64,000 nt of DNA. Origin: CAYGDP01 sp964348665. GTDB taxonomy: Bacteria; Verrucomicrobiota; Verrucomicrobiia; Palsa-1439; CAYGDP01. The translations under genes and the position numbers were made by a program. Shown in pieces: positions 55,756-63,795 of this stretch (positions are counted from its first letter, which is position 1; each line of letters starts with the position of its first letter). Location of the stretch: assembly GCA_964348665.1 (NCBI GenBank), contig CAYGDP010000015.1:15758-79757 (forward strand), read 5' to 3'. Below the pieces are notes generated by a model. It was not told where the DNA came from and did no database searches. It saw only the letters and a program-made list of their open reading frames with translations.

Positions 55756-56472
55756 ATGAATCAATTGAAAACCAAAGGCAAACCAACGCGCGCCTTTTCT
55801 CTCATTGAATTACTGGTCGTGATCGCCGTCATTTTGCTGCTCGCACGCATCATGTTGCCCAGCCTCGACAAGGCCAAGGAAATGGCCCTGCAAGTCCAAT
55901 GCGCCAGCAATCTGCACCAACTCGGAGTCGGGTTTCTGCTTTTCAACAACGAGTACAAGGTCATGCCTGGCGCCGCTTGGCCTGGCGACCAAGGGGACTC
56001 CGATTATGTGCGGATTGTCGGTTGGCCAACACTATCTTGCTCTCCAAAGGGAACTGCCCCCAATCTCGATAGCGCCATCGGGACATATGCCAACACCAGC
56101 AATCGTCCCTGTAAGCAGACCGTCTTCCACTGCCCCGCCGATAGTGGTACGTCGGGTATCGACGTTTCCTTCGCCATGAATTTCCAGATCGAGAATGTTC
56201 CCGTTTCCTCGATCAAGTTTCCAACCGGCACGTATTTGTTGATGGAGCAAACAGTCAACGGAAGTGATATGGGACAATGCGGCGGCGGGGATCGGACACC
56301 AAATCCCAACTTTCATCGCGGCGGTGGCAACGTTCTTTTCGTAGACGGTCACGTGAAGTGGGCCAAAGGACCCGATGGCGGTGTGACGACGGTTTTTGGA
56401 ACACAAAACTACGATTATGCCAATCAATTGGGGTGCATCCCCAGCGGGCCCGAAGCGACGATCCCATATTAA
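55756..56472 (+). CDS. Pseudopilin-like H-X9-DG protein, cassette 3
   Basis: A 238-residue protein from the ATG at 55,756, six bases after GGAGG; a TTG thirty bases earlier is inside the promoter region. Prepilin N-terminus RAFSLIELLVVIAVILLLAR at about 15-34, then IMLPSLDKAKEMALQVQCASNLHQLG. It contains RPCKQTVFHCPAD and ends FHRGGGNVLFVDGHV, so H-X9-DG is kept. It stops 15 bases before the stop of its convergent partner. Compared with cassette 2 the membrane helix is nearly identical and the globular part has diverged, a usual pattern for minor pilins with different surfaces. Confidence 0.88.
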   Translation: MNQLKTKGKPTRAFSLIELLVVIAVILLLARIMLPSLDKAKEMALQVQCASNLHQLGVGFLLFNNEYKVMPGAAWPGDQGDSDYVRIVGWPTLSCSPKGTAPNLDSAIGTYANTSNRPCKQTVFHCPADSGTSGIDVSFAMNFQIENVPVSSIKFPTGTYLLMEQTVNGSDMGQCGGGDRTPNPNFHRGGGNVLFVDGHVKWAKGPDGGVTTVFGTQNYDYANQLGCIPSGPEATIPY

Positions 56473-56487
56473 GATTTTGGTAAACGA

Positions 56488-57153
56488 CTAGGGAGGCACG
56501 ACTTCGTAGAAAAGCTGGAAAATCTCGTGCAAATCCGTCGGCTTCTTTTCCGGATAGGCCGCTTTTGCTCGGAATAAGAAAACCGCATGCGCTAAACCCT
56601 CTTGCAGATAGCGTTCCACTTGGCCAGTTAACGGTCGCGGCCCCTGTACGATGATCATTTTCGGTGGTGAACTGGCCTGCCATTCTTTTTCTTCATCGGG
56701 CTTCAGGACCGGCAATCCCAAAAAACAGACCAGAAGTTTTGCGGATGGATATTTTTCCCGCGCCGCTTGCAGCGTGCGCAAAGTCGGGAAATTATATCCC
56801 CGCCCGTTTTCCAAGATCGGCAGATTCACAAGAAAATGACCCGCCAATCGCACCGTCTTCGCTTTCTCGGCGGCCACACGAAACCCCTCTTCATACGGCT
56901 CCGATTCGGACCCTTTGAATTTGCTCTCGTCCGTTCCGAGCAGAATCAGGGCTACGTCGCCGCCTTCCGTGCCCAAAATTTTTGCCGCGCGCTCCGCCGC
57001 CATCATCCCAACCGACTGATGAATTTTTTTGTCAAAATCCACCTCGTCGGTGTTGTCATGGCCTCCTCGCTTGAAGAAGGAAATCAGCACGCCGACAATC
57101 ACCAGGACAACGACGGCTTTAAAACCGGGGGATTTGCTCCATTCACCAAGCAT
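56488..57153 (-). CDS. Membrane-anchored binding-protein-like partner, cassette 3
   Basis: A 221-residue protein from the ATG at 57,153 (MLGEWSKSP). A membrane helix covers about 11-26 (AVVVLVIVGVLISFF). The soluble part shows DVALILLGTDESKF, EEGFRVAAEKAKTVRLAGHF, TLRTLQAAREKYPSAKLLVCFLGLPVLKP, PPKMIIVQ and a C-terminal helix ending FYEVVPP. No ribosome site; the -10 box ends nine bases upstream. The function is unknown. The conserved TLxTLQAAREKxPxA element in partners 1-3 is the best family marker. Confidence 0.72.
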   Translation of the reverse strand: MLGEWSKSPGFKAVVVLVIVGVLISFFKRGGHDNTDEVDFDKKIHQSVGMMAAERAAKILGTEGGDVALILLGTDESKFKGSESEPYEEGFRVAAEKAKTVRLAGHFLVNLPILENGRGYNFPTLRTLQAAREKYPSAKLLVCFLGLPVLKPDEEKEWQASSPPKMIIVQGPRPLTGQVERYLQEGLAHAVFLFRAKAAYPEKKPTDLHEIFQLFYEVVPP

Positions 57154-57162
57154 ATCGCGCAA

Positions 57163-57191
57163 TATGTACCCACTAGCCCATTGTTCGTCAA
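57163..57191 (-). promoter_or_regulatory. Promoter of partner 3 (leaderless type)
   Basis: Minus strand: TTGACG (57,191-57,186), 17 bases, TACATA (57,168-57,163). Nine bases lie between the -10 box and the ATG at 57,153. Confidence 0.5.
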
Positions 57192-57206
57192 TCACCAATG
57201 GCGAGA

Positions 57207-57235
57207 TTGACAGGTGGGTTATGATGTCTTATACT
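57207..57235 (+). promoter_or_regulatory. Promoter of pseudopilin 4
   Basis: TTGACA at 57,207-57,212, 17 bases, TATACT at 57,230-57,235. This is the best sigma70 match in the window. It lies 15 bases from the divergent -35 box of partner 3. Ribosome site GGAGG at 57,257-57,261. Confidence 0.65.
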
Positions 57236-57266
57236 CGCGTTCAGGATCAACAGATTGGAGGTCAGG

Positions 57267-58055
57267 ATGAAGGAGTCAAAACGTGGTAACCAAAATACGG
57301 GCTTCTCGCTAATTGAATTGTTAGTGGTTGTCGCCGTCATTTTGCTTCTGGCGCGGATTTTAATGCCCAGCCTCGACAAGGTCAAGACGACCGCTTTGCG
57401 AATTCAGTGCGCCAACAACCTTCACCAGATTGGCATTGGGATGCTGACCTATTCCAACGACTTCAAGAACCGCCTACCGCCTTCCACCCACACTTACGGG
57501 CACGACATCTGCAACCCCAGCAATAGCAATCTGCACCCCACGAACGCCGGCGGGATCGGGTTGTTAATTCCACTCGGTTATTTGCCGTTTCCCCGTAACG
57601 GGCGGAAAAATGTTTTTCACTGCCCGGAACTGGATGCTTTTTCCAGTCATTGGTTCGTGTATAACAATCCACCAAACGATATTGGCACGCAGGCACAATG
57701 GCCTGCCGGACCGCCAACCGCCTGTACCGGCGCGACAAATGGCGGTTATGATTACCGTGACGATGGATTGCGCGCCAAAGGATGGATGTTGCGCGGGACG
57801 GATGATGTCGCCGGATATGCGATCGTTGCCGATATCGTCACTCGTGCCAATGATACCGATGGCGGTTCACCGGACAATCGCCAGCATAGCGTCGGTTTTC
57901 AGCGGGGCTATTTTAACATCCTCTACGGAGACGGTCATGTCAAAGGCTGGGTAGAGGGTCTTGCTGGAACACCCAGTAATACCTGGTGTTGTGACGGTGG
58001 ATCGTGCAATGGTTCGGACGACGAAAGTTGTTTCGCTAAATTCCCGAAAGGATGA
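57267..58055 (+). CDS. Pseudopilin-like protein, cassette 4 (degenerate H-X9-DG)
   Basis: A 262-residue protein from the ATG at 57,267, five bases after GGAGG. Prepilin N-terminus TGFSLIELLVVVAVILLLAR at about 12-31, then ILMPSLDKVKTTALRIQCANNLHQIG. The globular part is longer than in cassettes 2 and 3. At the C-terminus the nine residues before DGHV are preceded by Gln, not His (QRGYFNILYGDGHV), so H-X9-DG is broken. This is also the one cassette with no convergent partner; two plus-strand genes stand in its place. The protein may have a changed role, or the cassette may be decaying. Confidence 0.86.
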   Translation: MKESKRGNQNTGFSLIELLVVVAVILLLARILMPSLDKVKTTALRIQCANNLHQIGIGMLTYSNDFKNRLPPSTHTYGHDICNPSNSNLHPTNAGGIGLLIPLGYLPFPRNGRKNVFHCPELDAFSSHWFVYNNPPNDIGTQAQWPAGPPTACTGATNGGYDYRDDGLRAKGWMLRGTDDVAGYAIVADIVTRANDTDGGSPDNRQHSVGFQRGYFNILYGDGHVKGWVEGLAGTPSNTWCCDGGSCNGSDDESCFAKFPKG

Positions 58056-58094
58056 AATGGTCGTGAGGCGAAAACCGGTTTTCCTCGCCCCCTC

Positions 58095-58553
58095 ATGAAA
58101 CCAAAAATTCCACTTTGGGTGGCAGTTGTTTTCTTGCTGTTCGTCGTGGCACTTTGGGTACCCCGTTGCATGCCGCGCAAATCAAGCGGCCCCGACAAGC
58201 CTAAAACGGCGCAAAGTAAGCACGATTGGTTTAATACCTTGCTGCAAGACGCCATCAAGCAATCGGAACCAGCTGAAGACCGATCGAAGATGCTCGCGTG
58301 GGTTGCGCCCAAACTCAATGTGCCGGCCGCACAACTTGCCCAGGAATGCCAACAATTCAAGTTAAGCGTCCCGGAACTGTATTACGTTTATCTACTCCGC
58401 CCCGGCGGCGGCACCATCTCCCCCATCGAAACGATCATGTCCATTTATGAAACCGAGAAGGACTGGTATATAGTCGGGCAACGCCGGGGTTTTTACCCCA
58501 CGGACTTTTCCGATGCTTTCAAACAAATGGCGGAGGCGGCGAAAGAAAAATGA
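58095..58553 (+). CDS. Small membrane-anchored protein of unknown function
   Basis: A 152-residue protein. One membrane helix covers about 7-24 (LWVAVVFLLFVVALWV), followed by RCMPRKSS and a soluble, mostly helical part (DWFNTLLQDAIKQSEPAEDR, then VPAAQLAQECQQF). The end has YIVGQRRGFYPTDFSDAF. I recognise no family. It starts 39 bases after pseudopilin 4 and overlaps the next gene by ATGA, so it is co-translated with that gene. It has the same topology as the cassette partners but no sequence likeness to them. Confidence 0.65.
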   Translation: MKPKIPLWVAVVFLLFVVALWVPRCMPRKSSGPDKPKTAQSKHDWFNTLLQDAIKQSEPAEDRSKMLAWVAPKLNVPAAQLAQECQQFKLSVPELYYVYLLRPGGGTISPIETIMSIYETEKDWYIVGQRRGFYPTDFSDAFKQMAEAAKEK

Positions 58554-59410
58554 CCCGTGTCAAATCCGCCTTGTCTGCGACCGGTTTCGTTTCGCTTCTA
58601 GGAGCGACCGTGTTGTCTTCCACAGTCATTGCCCAAATTACTGTCAAAGCAGAATTTCAACGAACCCAGTTTCTTCGAGACGAATCTGTAGAGGTTTGGG
58701 TAACAGTGACCAGCCAATCACGCAAGGTCGTTTCACTGCATAACACTGACTCCAAACCTTGGCTCTCATTTGCCGTGAATGACAACCAAAAACAACCCGT
58801 CTCTGCGAGGCCAAACCTCCCTCCAGTGCCCGATCTTTCGATTCCTCCCAATCAAACGTTGGGTCGGGTCGTGAATTTGCAATCGAGATTCGACCTCGGA
58901 AAACCAGGTCGCTTCCAGATTACAGCGGCAGTGGATCACGACGGAAAACGGTTTACTTCGGCCACCCAAGTGATTTCCATCGGAGCCGGAGATCTCCTTT
59001 GGGAAAAACTCGCTTCGGTGCCTGGGGCTGCCTCATCCGCAACATTGGAGCCGCGAAGCTATCAATTGATCCGTTTCTCCACAACCGAAGGCGCCAAACT
59101 CTACGTTCGGGTTTCGAATCCGGATACAAAAACCGTCTTTCACTGCTATCCTCTGGCCGCAATTCTTCCGAAGGCAGTACCCGAGACTCGATTCAAATCG
59201 TCTGGCGAGCTGTGTGTCATTCATGAAGTCGCTGAGAATTATTTTGCTTTCTCCATCCTCGCCTCCGACGGAACCCCACGGGTGCGCGAACATTACACCG
59301 CTCGATCCTCGCGCCCCGCGCTTGTGCCAAACAGCCACGGGAATGTCGTCGTCCAAGGAGGTGAAAAATACACCGGAACACTGGAGACGGGAGATAAGAA
59401 GAAACGATGA
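58550..59410 (+). CDS. Secreted protein of unknown function beside cassette 4
   Basis: A 286-residue protein. Signal peptide about 1-28 (FVSLLGATVLSSTVIAQ). Residues about 30-145 look like an immunoglobulin-like sandwich (FLRDESVEVWVTVTSQ, then GKPGRFQITAAVDHDGKRF). The rest is beta-rich with YQLIRFSTTEGAKLYVRV and HEVAENYFAF. It is coupled to the previous gene by ATGA. No enzymatic motif is visible. A binding or structural role outside the inner membrane is plausible but unsupported. Confidence 0.65.
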   Translation: MTRVKSALSATGFVSLLGATVLSSTVIAQITVKAEFQRTQFLRDESVEVWVTVTSQSRKVVSLHNTDSKPWLSFAVNDNQKQPVSARPNLPPVPDLSIPPNQTLGRVVNLQSRFDLGKPGRFQITAAVDHDGKRFTSATQVISIGAGDLLWEKLASVPGAASSATLEPRSYQLIRFSTTEGAKLYVRVSNPDTKTVFHCYPLAAILPKAVPETRFKSSGELCVIHEVAENYFAFSILASDGTPRVREHYTARSSRPALVPNSHGNVVVQGGEKYTGTLETGDKKKR

Positions 59411-59442
59411 TCAGGAGTCCGTCAATATTCGCCATTGTAAAG

Positions 59443-59471
59443 TTGACAATGTAACGCGACAGGCCTATTGT
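59443..59471 (+). promoter_or_regulatory. Promoter of pseudopilin 5
   Basis: TTGACA at 59,443-59,448, 17 bases, TATTGT at 59,466-59,471. Ribosome site AAAGGAG at 59,490-59,496, five bases before the ATG at 59,502. Confidence 0.6.
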
Positions 59472-59501
59472 TTCGGTGATTGGTCCATCAAAGGAGCGTC
59501 T

Positions 59502-60260
59502 ATGATTGCACGAAAAAAATCTAAGCACGATTCAATGGGGTTTTCCCTCATCGAGTTGCTTGTCGTCATCGCCGTCATTTTGCTCCTCGCGCGCATGTTA
59601 TTGCCCAGCCTCGATAAAGCCAGGGAAACCGGCCTCAAAGTGCAGTGCGCCAGCAATCTCCACCAAATCGGCGTCGCGCTGGCCGTTTCTATCCACGATG
59701 GAAACACCTATCCGCACACCTCCGAAACCAACGGCGACGGGACACTCCAATACATCAATAACTCGACTTGGAACACTGCAACCTCCTGCGCCCCAACCAA
59801 CGGGACCAATGGCTGCAATTTCGCAAAATATGTCAATCCGTCGGGACGAGTCTGCGAGAAATCGGTTTATTGGTGCCCCTCGTTCACCAATAATTGCAAA
59901 ATGCCGTACATGGGCAACTATTCGATCGGCGGAAGAATTCCGTCCGAAATCAAAAATCTTTCCGGCGTTTTTTTTCTGGTCGAGGAAAAGGAGAGCAACG
60001 AAACCGTGGACCCCATTCCCTCGGAACCAACCTGCGCGGGGCCTTATACCGGCGGTAGCAACTGTGGCGACAACAATATGCATTGCGGTTGCGGTCGCGC
60101 GGAAACCGCCAGTAAACGTCACAATGGCACCAGTAACGCCCTGTTCCTGGATGGTCACGTGAAATCCGCCCGACAGTCCGTCATCAACGGCGACATGAAC
60201 AACGAACGCGGCTGCTGGAATCCGTACGGCGTGTTTACGACGGTTTCCGCGTTCCATTAA
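59502..60260 (+). CDS. Pseudopilin-like H-X9-DG protein, cassette 5
   Basis: A 252-residue protein from the ATG at 59,502, set by AAAGGAG; an open frame upstream overlaps the previous gene and is not real. Prepilin N-terminus MGFSLIELLVVIAVILLLAR at about 12-31, then MLLPSLDKARETGLKVQCASNLHQIG. The globular part has RVCEKSVYWCPSF and a Cys-rich stretch (CGDNNMHCGCGR). It ends RHNGTSNALFLDGHV, so H-X9-DG is intact. It is convergent with partner 5, with 21 bases between stops. Confidence 0.88.
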   Translation: MIARKKSKHDSMGFSLIELLVVIAVILLLARMLLPSLDKARETGLKVQCASNLHQIGVALAVSIHDGNTYPHTSETNGDGTLQYINNSTWNTATSCAPTNGTNGCNFAKYVNPSGRVCEKSVYWCPSFTNNCKMPYMGNYSIGGRIPSEIKNLSGVFFLVEEKESNETVDPIPSEPTCAGPYTGGSNCGDNNMHCGCGRAETASKRHNGTSNALFLDGHVKSARQSVINGDMNNERGCWNPYGVFTTVSAFH

Positions 60261-60281
60261 TTCTCAAGCGATCGATCCTGA

Positions 60282-60923
60282 TTAGCGAAGAATCTGATAG
60301 TGACGATCGAAAATTTCCTGATGTTTCCCTTCCGGCGGCGCGGTTGGGAATGGCGCGTTTGGTTTCCAGATGATCCCGGCATTGACAACCCGCTGGCTGA
60401 CTGCGTGATAAACTAGTTTTACTGTGTTCCCTTGGTAAAATGCGATCACCTTCGGCGGTTGCCCCTGCTGCCAAATGGATACCGCGCCCTGGTCTTCCAC
60501 CACAGGCACCCCCGTAAACAATACCAACAGTGTAGCCTGCGGAAACTTCGTTCGCACCTCGGAAAGGATTCCCAAATCCGGCCGGTTATAATTGGTGTAA
60601 ATCCCAAGCAATCGGATCGCACTCCGCGTTTTTATTCCCTCTTCAAACCCGCGCTTGTACGGCTCGGCCATCATCGAGTCGAGCTTGTCGCTTCCGTCTC
60701 CCGGCAATACTAACACGACACCGCCGCCACCTTCTCCCAGTTGATTGGATGCTTCCATTGCCGCGCCGAACCCGACGGCCTCCTGCAGCGTGATTCCATA
60801 AATCCGCGCCTGCGACTGCTCGGGCGTGTCCGACCCGCACTTGATAAACGATAACACCGTCGCCAAGATGATTGCCAAAACCGAATACAACACCACAGGA
60901 GATTTTTTCCATTCAAAAGCCAT
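60282..60923 (-). CDS. Membrane-anchored binding-protein-like partner, cassette 5
   Basis: A 213-residue protein. The N-terminus MAFEWKKSP matches partner 1, with a membrane helix at about 10-25. Family elements are GGVVLVLPGDGSDK, KRGFEEGIKTRSAIRLLGIY, ILSEVRTKFPQATLLVLFTGVPVV and PPKVIAFYQ. It is the most divergent partner. Unlike partners 1-3 it has a good ribosome site (AAAGGAA at 60,930-60,936) and lies 19 bases behind another minus-strand gene, so it is expressed from an operon rather than from its own leaderless promoter. Confidence 0.72.
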   Translation of the reverse strand: MAFEWKKSPVVLYSVLAIILATVLSFIKCGSDTPEQSQARIYGITLQEAVGFGAAMEASNQLGEGGGGVVLVLPGDGSDKLDSMMAEPYKRGFEEGIKTRSAIRLLGIYTNYNRPDLGILSEVRTKFPQATLLVLFTGVPVVEDQGAVSIWQQGQPPKVIAFYQGNTVKLVYHAVSQRVVNAGIIWKPNAPFPTAPPEGKHQEIFDRHYQILR

Positions 60924-60942
60924 GGGGGATTCCTTTCAAATA

Positions 60943-61596
60943 TCAGTAGTTCACAGTCGCTTGTTGATGTTTCGCATCCAGCACCAGTCCGCCCAGCGCA
61001 TCCGCATGGGTATGTTTCCACTTCGGTGGAGAGGATTTTGAAAATTCTTCCCGCAACATAATATACGGGCTTTTATCCATCACCTTCCACATCTCGCCCG
61101 CGCGCTGAAACAGATAAAAATCCAGCCGGTACGCCACCTTGTCGGTGATATGATCACCTGCATTCAGAAACCACGGCTGCGATCGTTCGTTGAAGACAAA
61201 CGCGATCGCCCGCTTCGATCCACCGTCAAACGCCCAAAACTGTTTGGTCGGCAAAAACGTCTCCTGCTTGTAAATCACCTTTTCCAACTCCGCCTTGTCC
61301 GCCGCCGTCAACGGTAACCCCGCGTACACCTCATCCGAAAATCGCATCCCTTCCAACACATCGTTCGCCCCTTTGAACGCCAAAAAATATTCTCCTTCGG
61401 CCAGCCCGCTCACCACAAATCGGCCGCCCGGCTCCAGCTTACCCGCCGTGATTTTGCCCGTGTTGACCTCGACTGCGAAAACTTTCTCCAAATTGCTGAT
61501 TTTCGATATTGTCCCCGAAATCTTTCCCAGCGGCTCCGCTGCCAACAAAGACGCAGCCATGCCCGCCAACACAGAGATCGTCAACAGTCGCTTCAT
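60943..61596 (-). CDS. Exported protein of unknown function, middle of the right-hand operon
   Basis: A 217-residue protein; ATGs at 61,599 and 61,596 are both possible, and AAAGGAG is better spaced for the second. Signal peptide about 1-20 (LLTISVLAGMAASLLAAE). Residues about 28-80 look like a small carboxypeptidase-regulatory or transthyretin-like sandwich (GGRFVVSGLAEGEYFLAF). The rest is beta-rich with aromatic residues and SKSSPPKWKHTHADALGG. It lies seven bases downstream of the PA14/TPR gene and 19 bases upstream of partner 5. Confidence 0.66.
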   Translation of the reverse strand: MKRLLTISVLAGMAASLLAAEPLGKISGTISKISNLEKVFAVEVNTGKITAGKLEPGGRFVVSGLAEGEYFLAFKGANDVLEGMRFSDEVYAGLPLTAADKAELEKVIYKQETFLPTKQFWAFDGGSKRAIAFVFNERSQPWFLNAGDHITDKVAYRLDFYLFQRAGEMWKVMDKSPYIMLREEFSKSSPPKWKHTHADALGGLVLDAKHQQATVNY

Positions 61597-61606
61597 CACG
61601 CTCCTT

Positions 61607-63496
61607 TTACTTGCGCTGTGGCGATGCTGTCAATGACCGAGATGCAAACGGGGAATTCGGATACACCTTCTTCAATTCCGCGATTTTCTTCCCAGCCTCG
61701 TTGACCTTGCCCAGCACATTCAAACAAACCGCCTGTTCGAAAAGAATTTCCGGAATGAAATTGCTCTTCGGCTCGATCTTCTCCGCAAACTCCAAATCTG
61801 TCAGCGCCGCGTCGAACTGCCGCAGGGTTTGGAGCGCTTGCGCACGCAATAAATACGTCTGCGCCTCCATCACCGCCGAACTGTTCTTCATACAAAACTC
61901 TTCCAGAATCCGAAACGCCTCGTCCTGGCGGTCGATCTTGACGTTGGCAGTCATCTGATTGAGCAACGCCCCGCGTTCGAGCGGGCGCGCCTTGGTCTTG
62001 ATCCCGCTTTCATGGTATTTCTTGGCCGAAGCCAGTGCCTCATCGTATTTTCGCACCCGAATCAGGCTTTCGAGCACGCGCAACTTCACATGAGTCTCGG
62101 TCTGCGTAGCTTTCTGATACTGCTCCAGCGCCTTCGCAAATTGTCCACTCGCAAAATATGCGTCCGCCAACTGCGCCCGAAACACGTCCACTTTCGCCCC
62201 GCTGGCAATCGCGCTTTCGATGAGCTTGACAAACGCCGCCCGCTGCCCGGTCGCATCCAAAAACTTCAGCATTTTATCGGCCGCGCCCGCCGACATGATC
62301 GCCGGCGTATAACTCTGCGCAATTTCAGCGATCCGGGCAATTTTGGCAGGCTCATCCTGCGGTTCTTCCCCCATCGCCGGCAGGATTTTTATCTTCCTCC
62401 GAATCGTATCCACCAGCCGCCCTGCACCGTCAAACACGCTCAACGATACCATCGGCTCGTCCAACGCAAAATACACATGGGTCACCGTCCCCTCTTTGCC
62501 TTTCACCTTGATCCCATCGCCAAACTCCCACTCAAACAACGTCGGTGGCGTGCCCGTAAGACTTTTGGACGATAGCTCGACGATCGTCGCCTGCAACGTG
62601 TCGGGGAGTGCCCCTCGGACCACGTCGCCCTTGAGAGTCGCCTCAAAAAATGCCGCCGGAAATGGCGCGCCGTTCTTCCCTAGTTTTTCATACGCCACGA
62701 TCTTGCCGCGTGCCGCGGACGGGAACGCACTGGCGGGGATCGCCTCGAAATTCGGTTTGCCCGGCGCTTTCCATGCCGCCACCATCGCCGGACGATCTCC
62801 CTGCATTGTATTGAGATATTCAAACCGATGAATGCCCTTTTCCAGCGTCACTTTTCCCGTAAACCGCGCGTCTCCCGTCGGTCCCCCACCCTGTTTGATG
62901 ACGACCGATTTACCGTCAATCAATACTTGCGAAAATCCATTCGAATTGGTCGCGATCGTCCACTCGCCGGCCATTGGAATCATGATCGCTCCGCGAAAAT
63001 ACGACGTGAAATTTTCCGGCCCGCCAAACGGATGATGTCCGAAGAACACTTGCCCCACAAAATCGCTGCCGTAGGCGCGGGTCGCGTTGGCCGCCAGCGT
63101 CCGCGCCGCTTCCACGTTGTTCGCCACGCCGTTCGGATATGTAACCATCAGCAACCCCGCCAAAGGATCGAATGGCTCCACTTTCCCTTGCGGATTCGGG
63201 TTGCCAAAATAGATGTAAACACGCCGCTGACCCGGCACCGGCGCAAACGCCACGTGGGTCCGTCCATCGGGATCGCACGACACAACCATGAACTTCGCCG
63301 GCACCGACCCCGCCACCACGCGAATATCGCTCCCGTCCTTGCGACACAACCCGCCCGCGTAAAAATGCGCGCCCGCCACGCCAGCCGTCGCGTCATCCAA
63401 TTCCACCGTCACCCGCGCCGCATACCCCTGCAACCATTGGGCACAAGCAAGCGGCGGCAGCAACAGACAAAGCAGGAACAATAATCGCAATCTCAT
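61607..63496 (-). CDS. Secreted PA14/PKD/TPR protein
   Basis: A 629-residue exported protein. Signal peptide about 1-19 (LLFLLCLLLPPLACAQ). A PA14-like domain covers about 155-260, with ATNSNGFSQVLIDGKSVV and GIHRFEYLNTM; such domains bind carbohydrate. A PKD domain follows at about 300-370 (LFEWEFGDG, then VTHVYF). From about 395 the chain is helical with TPR repeats (LADAYFASGQFAKALEQYQKA, AQALQTLRQFDAALTDLEFA). It heads the operon ending in partner 5, which ties a carbohydrate-binding scaffold to the pseudopilin array. That link is by position only. Confidence 0.8.
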   Translation of the reverse strand: MRLRLLFLLCLLLPPLACAQWLQGYAARVTVELDDATAGVAGAHFYAGGLCRKDGSDIRVVAGSVPAKFMVVSCDPDGRTHVAFAPVPGQRRVYIYFGNPNPQGKVEPFDPLAGLLMVTYPNGVANNVEAARTLAANATRAYGSDFVGQVFFGHHPFGGPENFTSYFRGAIMIPMAGEWTIATNSNGFSQVLIDGKSVVIKQGGGPTGDARFTGKVTLEKGIHRFEYLNTMQGDRPAMVAAWKAPGKPNFEAIPASAFPSAARGKIVAYEKLGKNGAPFPAAFFEATLKGDVVRGALPDTLQATIVELSSKSLTGTPPTLFEWEFGDGIKVKGKEGTVTHVYFALDEPMVSLSVFDGAGRLVDTIRRKIKILPAMGEEPQDEPAKIARIAEIAQSYTPAIMSAGAADKMLKFLDATGQRAAFVKLIESAIASGAKVDVFRAQLADAYFASGQFAKALEQYQKATQTETHVKLRVLESLIRVRKYDEALASAKKYHESGIKTKARPLERGALLNQMTANVKIDRQDEAFRILEEFCMKNSSAVMEAQTYLLRAQALQTLRQFDAALTDLEFAEKIEPKSNFIPEILFEQAVCLNVLGKVNEAGKKIAELKKVYPNSPFASRSLTASPQRK

Positions 63497-63795
63497 CGCA
63501 AACTGTTATAGCTTTCCTGCAAAGCTGGGGCGAGGATTTTTTGCCACGAAGTTAAATTAAGTATTTCCCGCTACGCCTTCGGTTCCGCTTTGACGTAGAT
63601 TTCTTTCGGCGCTGGCTCGAAATATCGGAAGAGTGCCGGACACAGCCAACCTTCCAAATCGAATTGCGGACAGTAATAGAAGTTTCCATTGCTCTGAAAC
63701 CAGCGCAGAAAACATCATTCAAGAATTACCGGTTGCGTTTTCTTGTCAATTGCCGCATTCTCCGGCTGAAAAAACAGGAACGAGGAGGGAAATTC
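63497..63795. other. Divergent 299-base gap before the last gene
   Basis: It separates the minus-strand operon from the plus-strand partial gene. CTACG near 63,573 and CGTAG near 63,594 could form a short hairpin. I find no good promoter match for either gene. GGAGG near 63,784 is the ribosome site of the gene at 63,796. It does not resemble the structured leader at 38 kb although the genes downstream are related. Confidence 0.5.
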
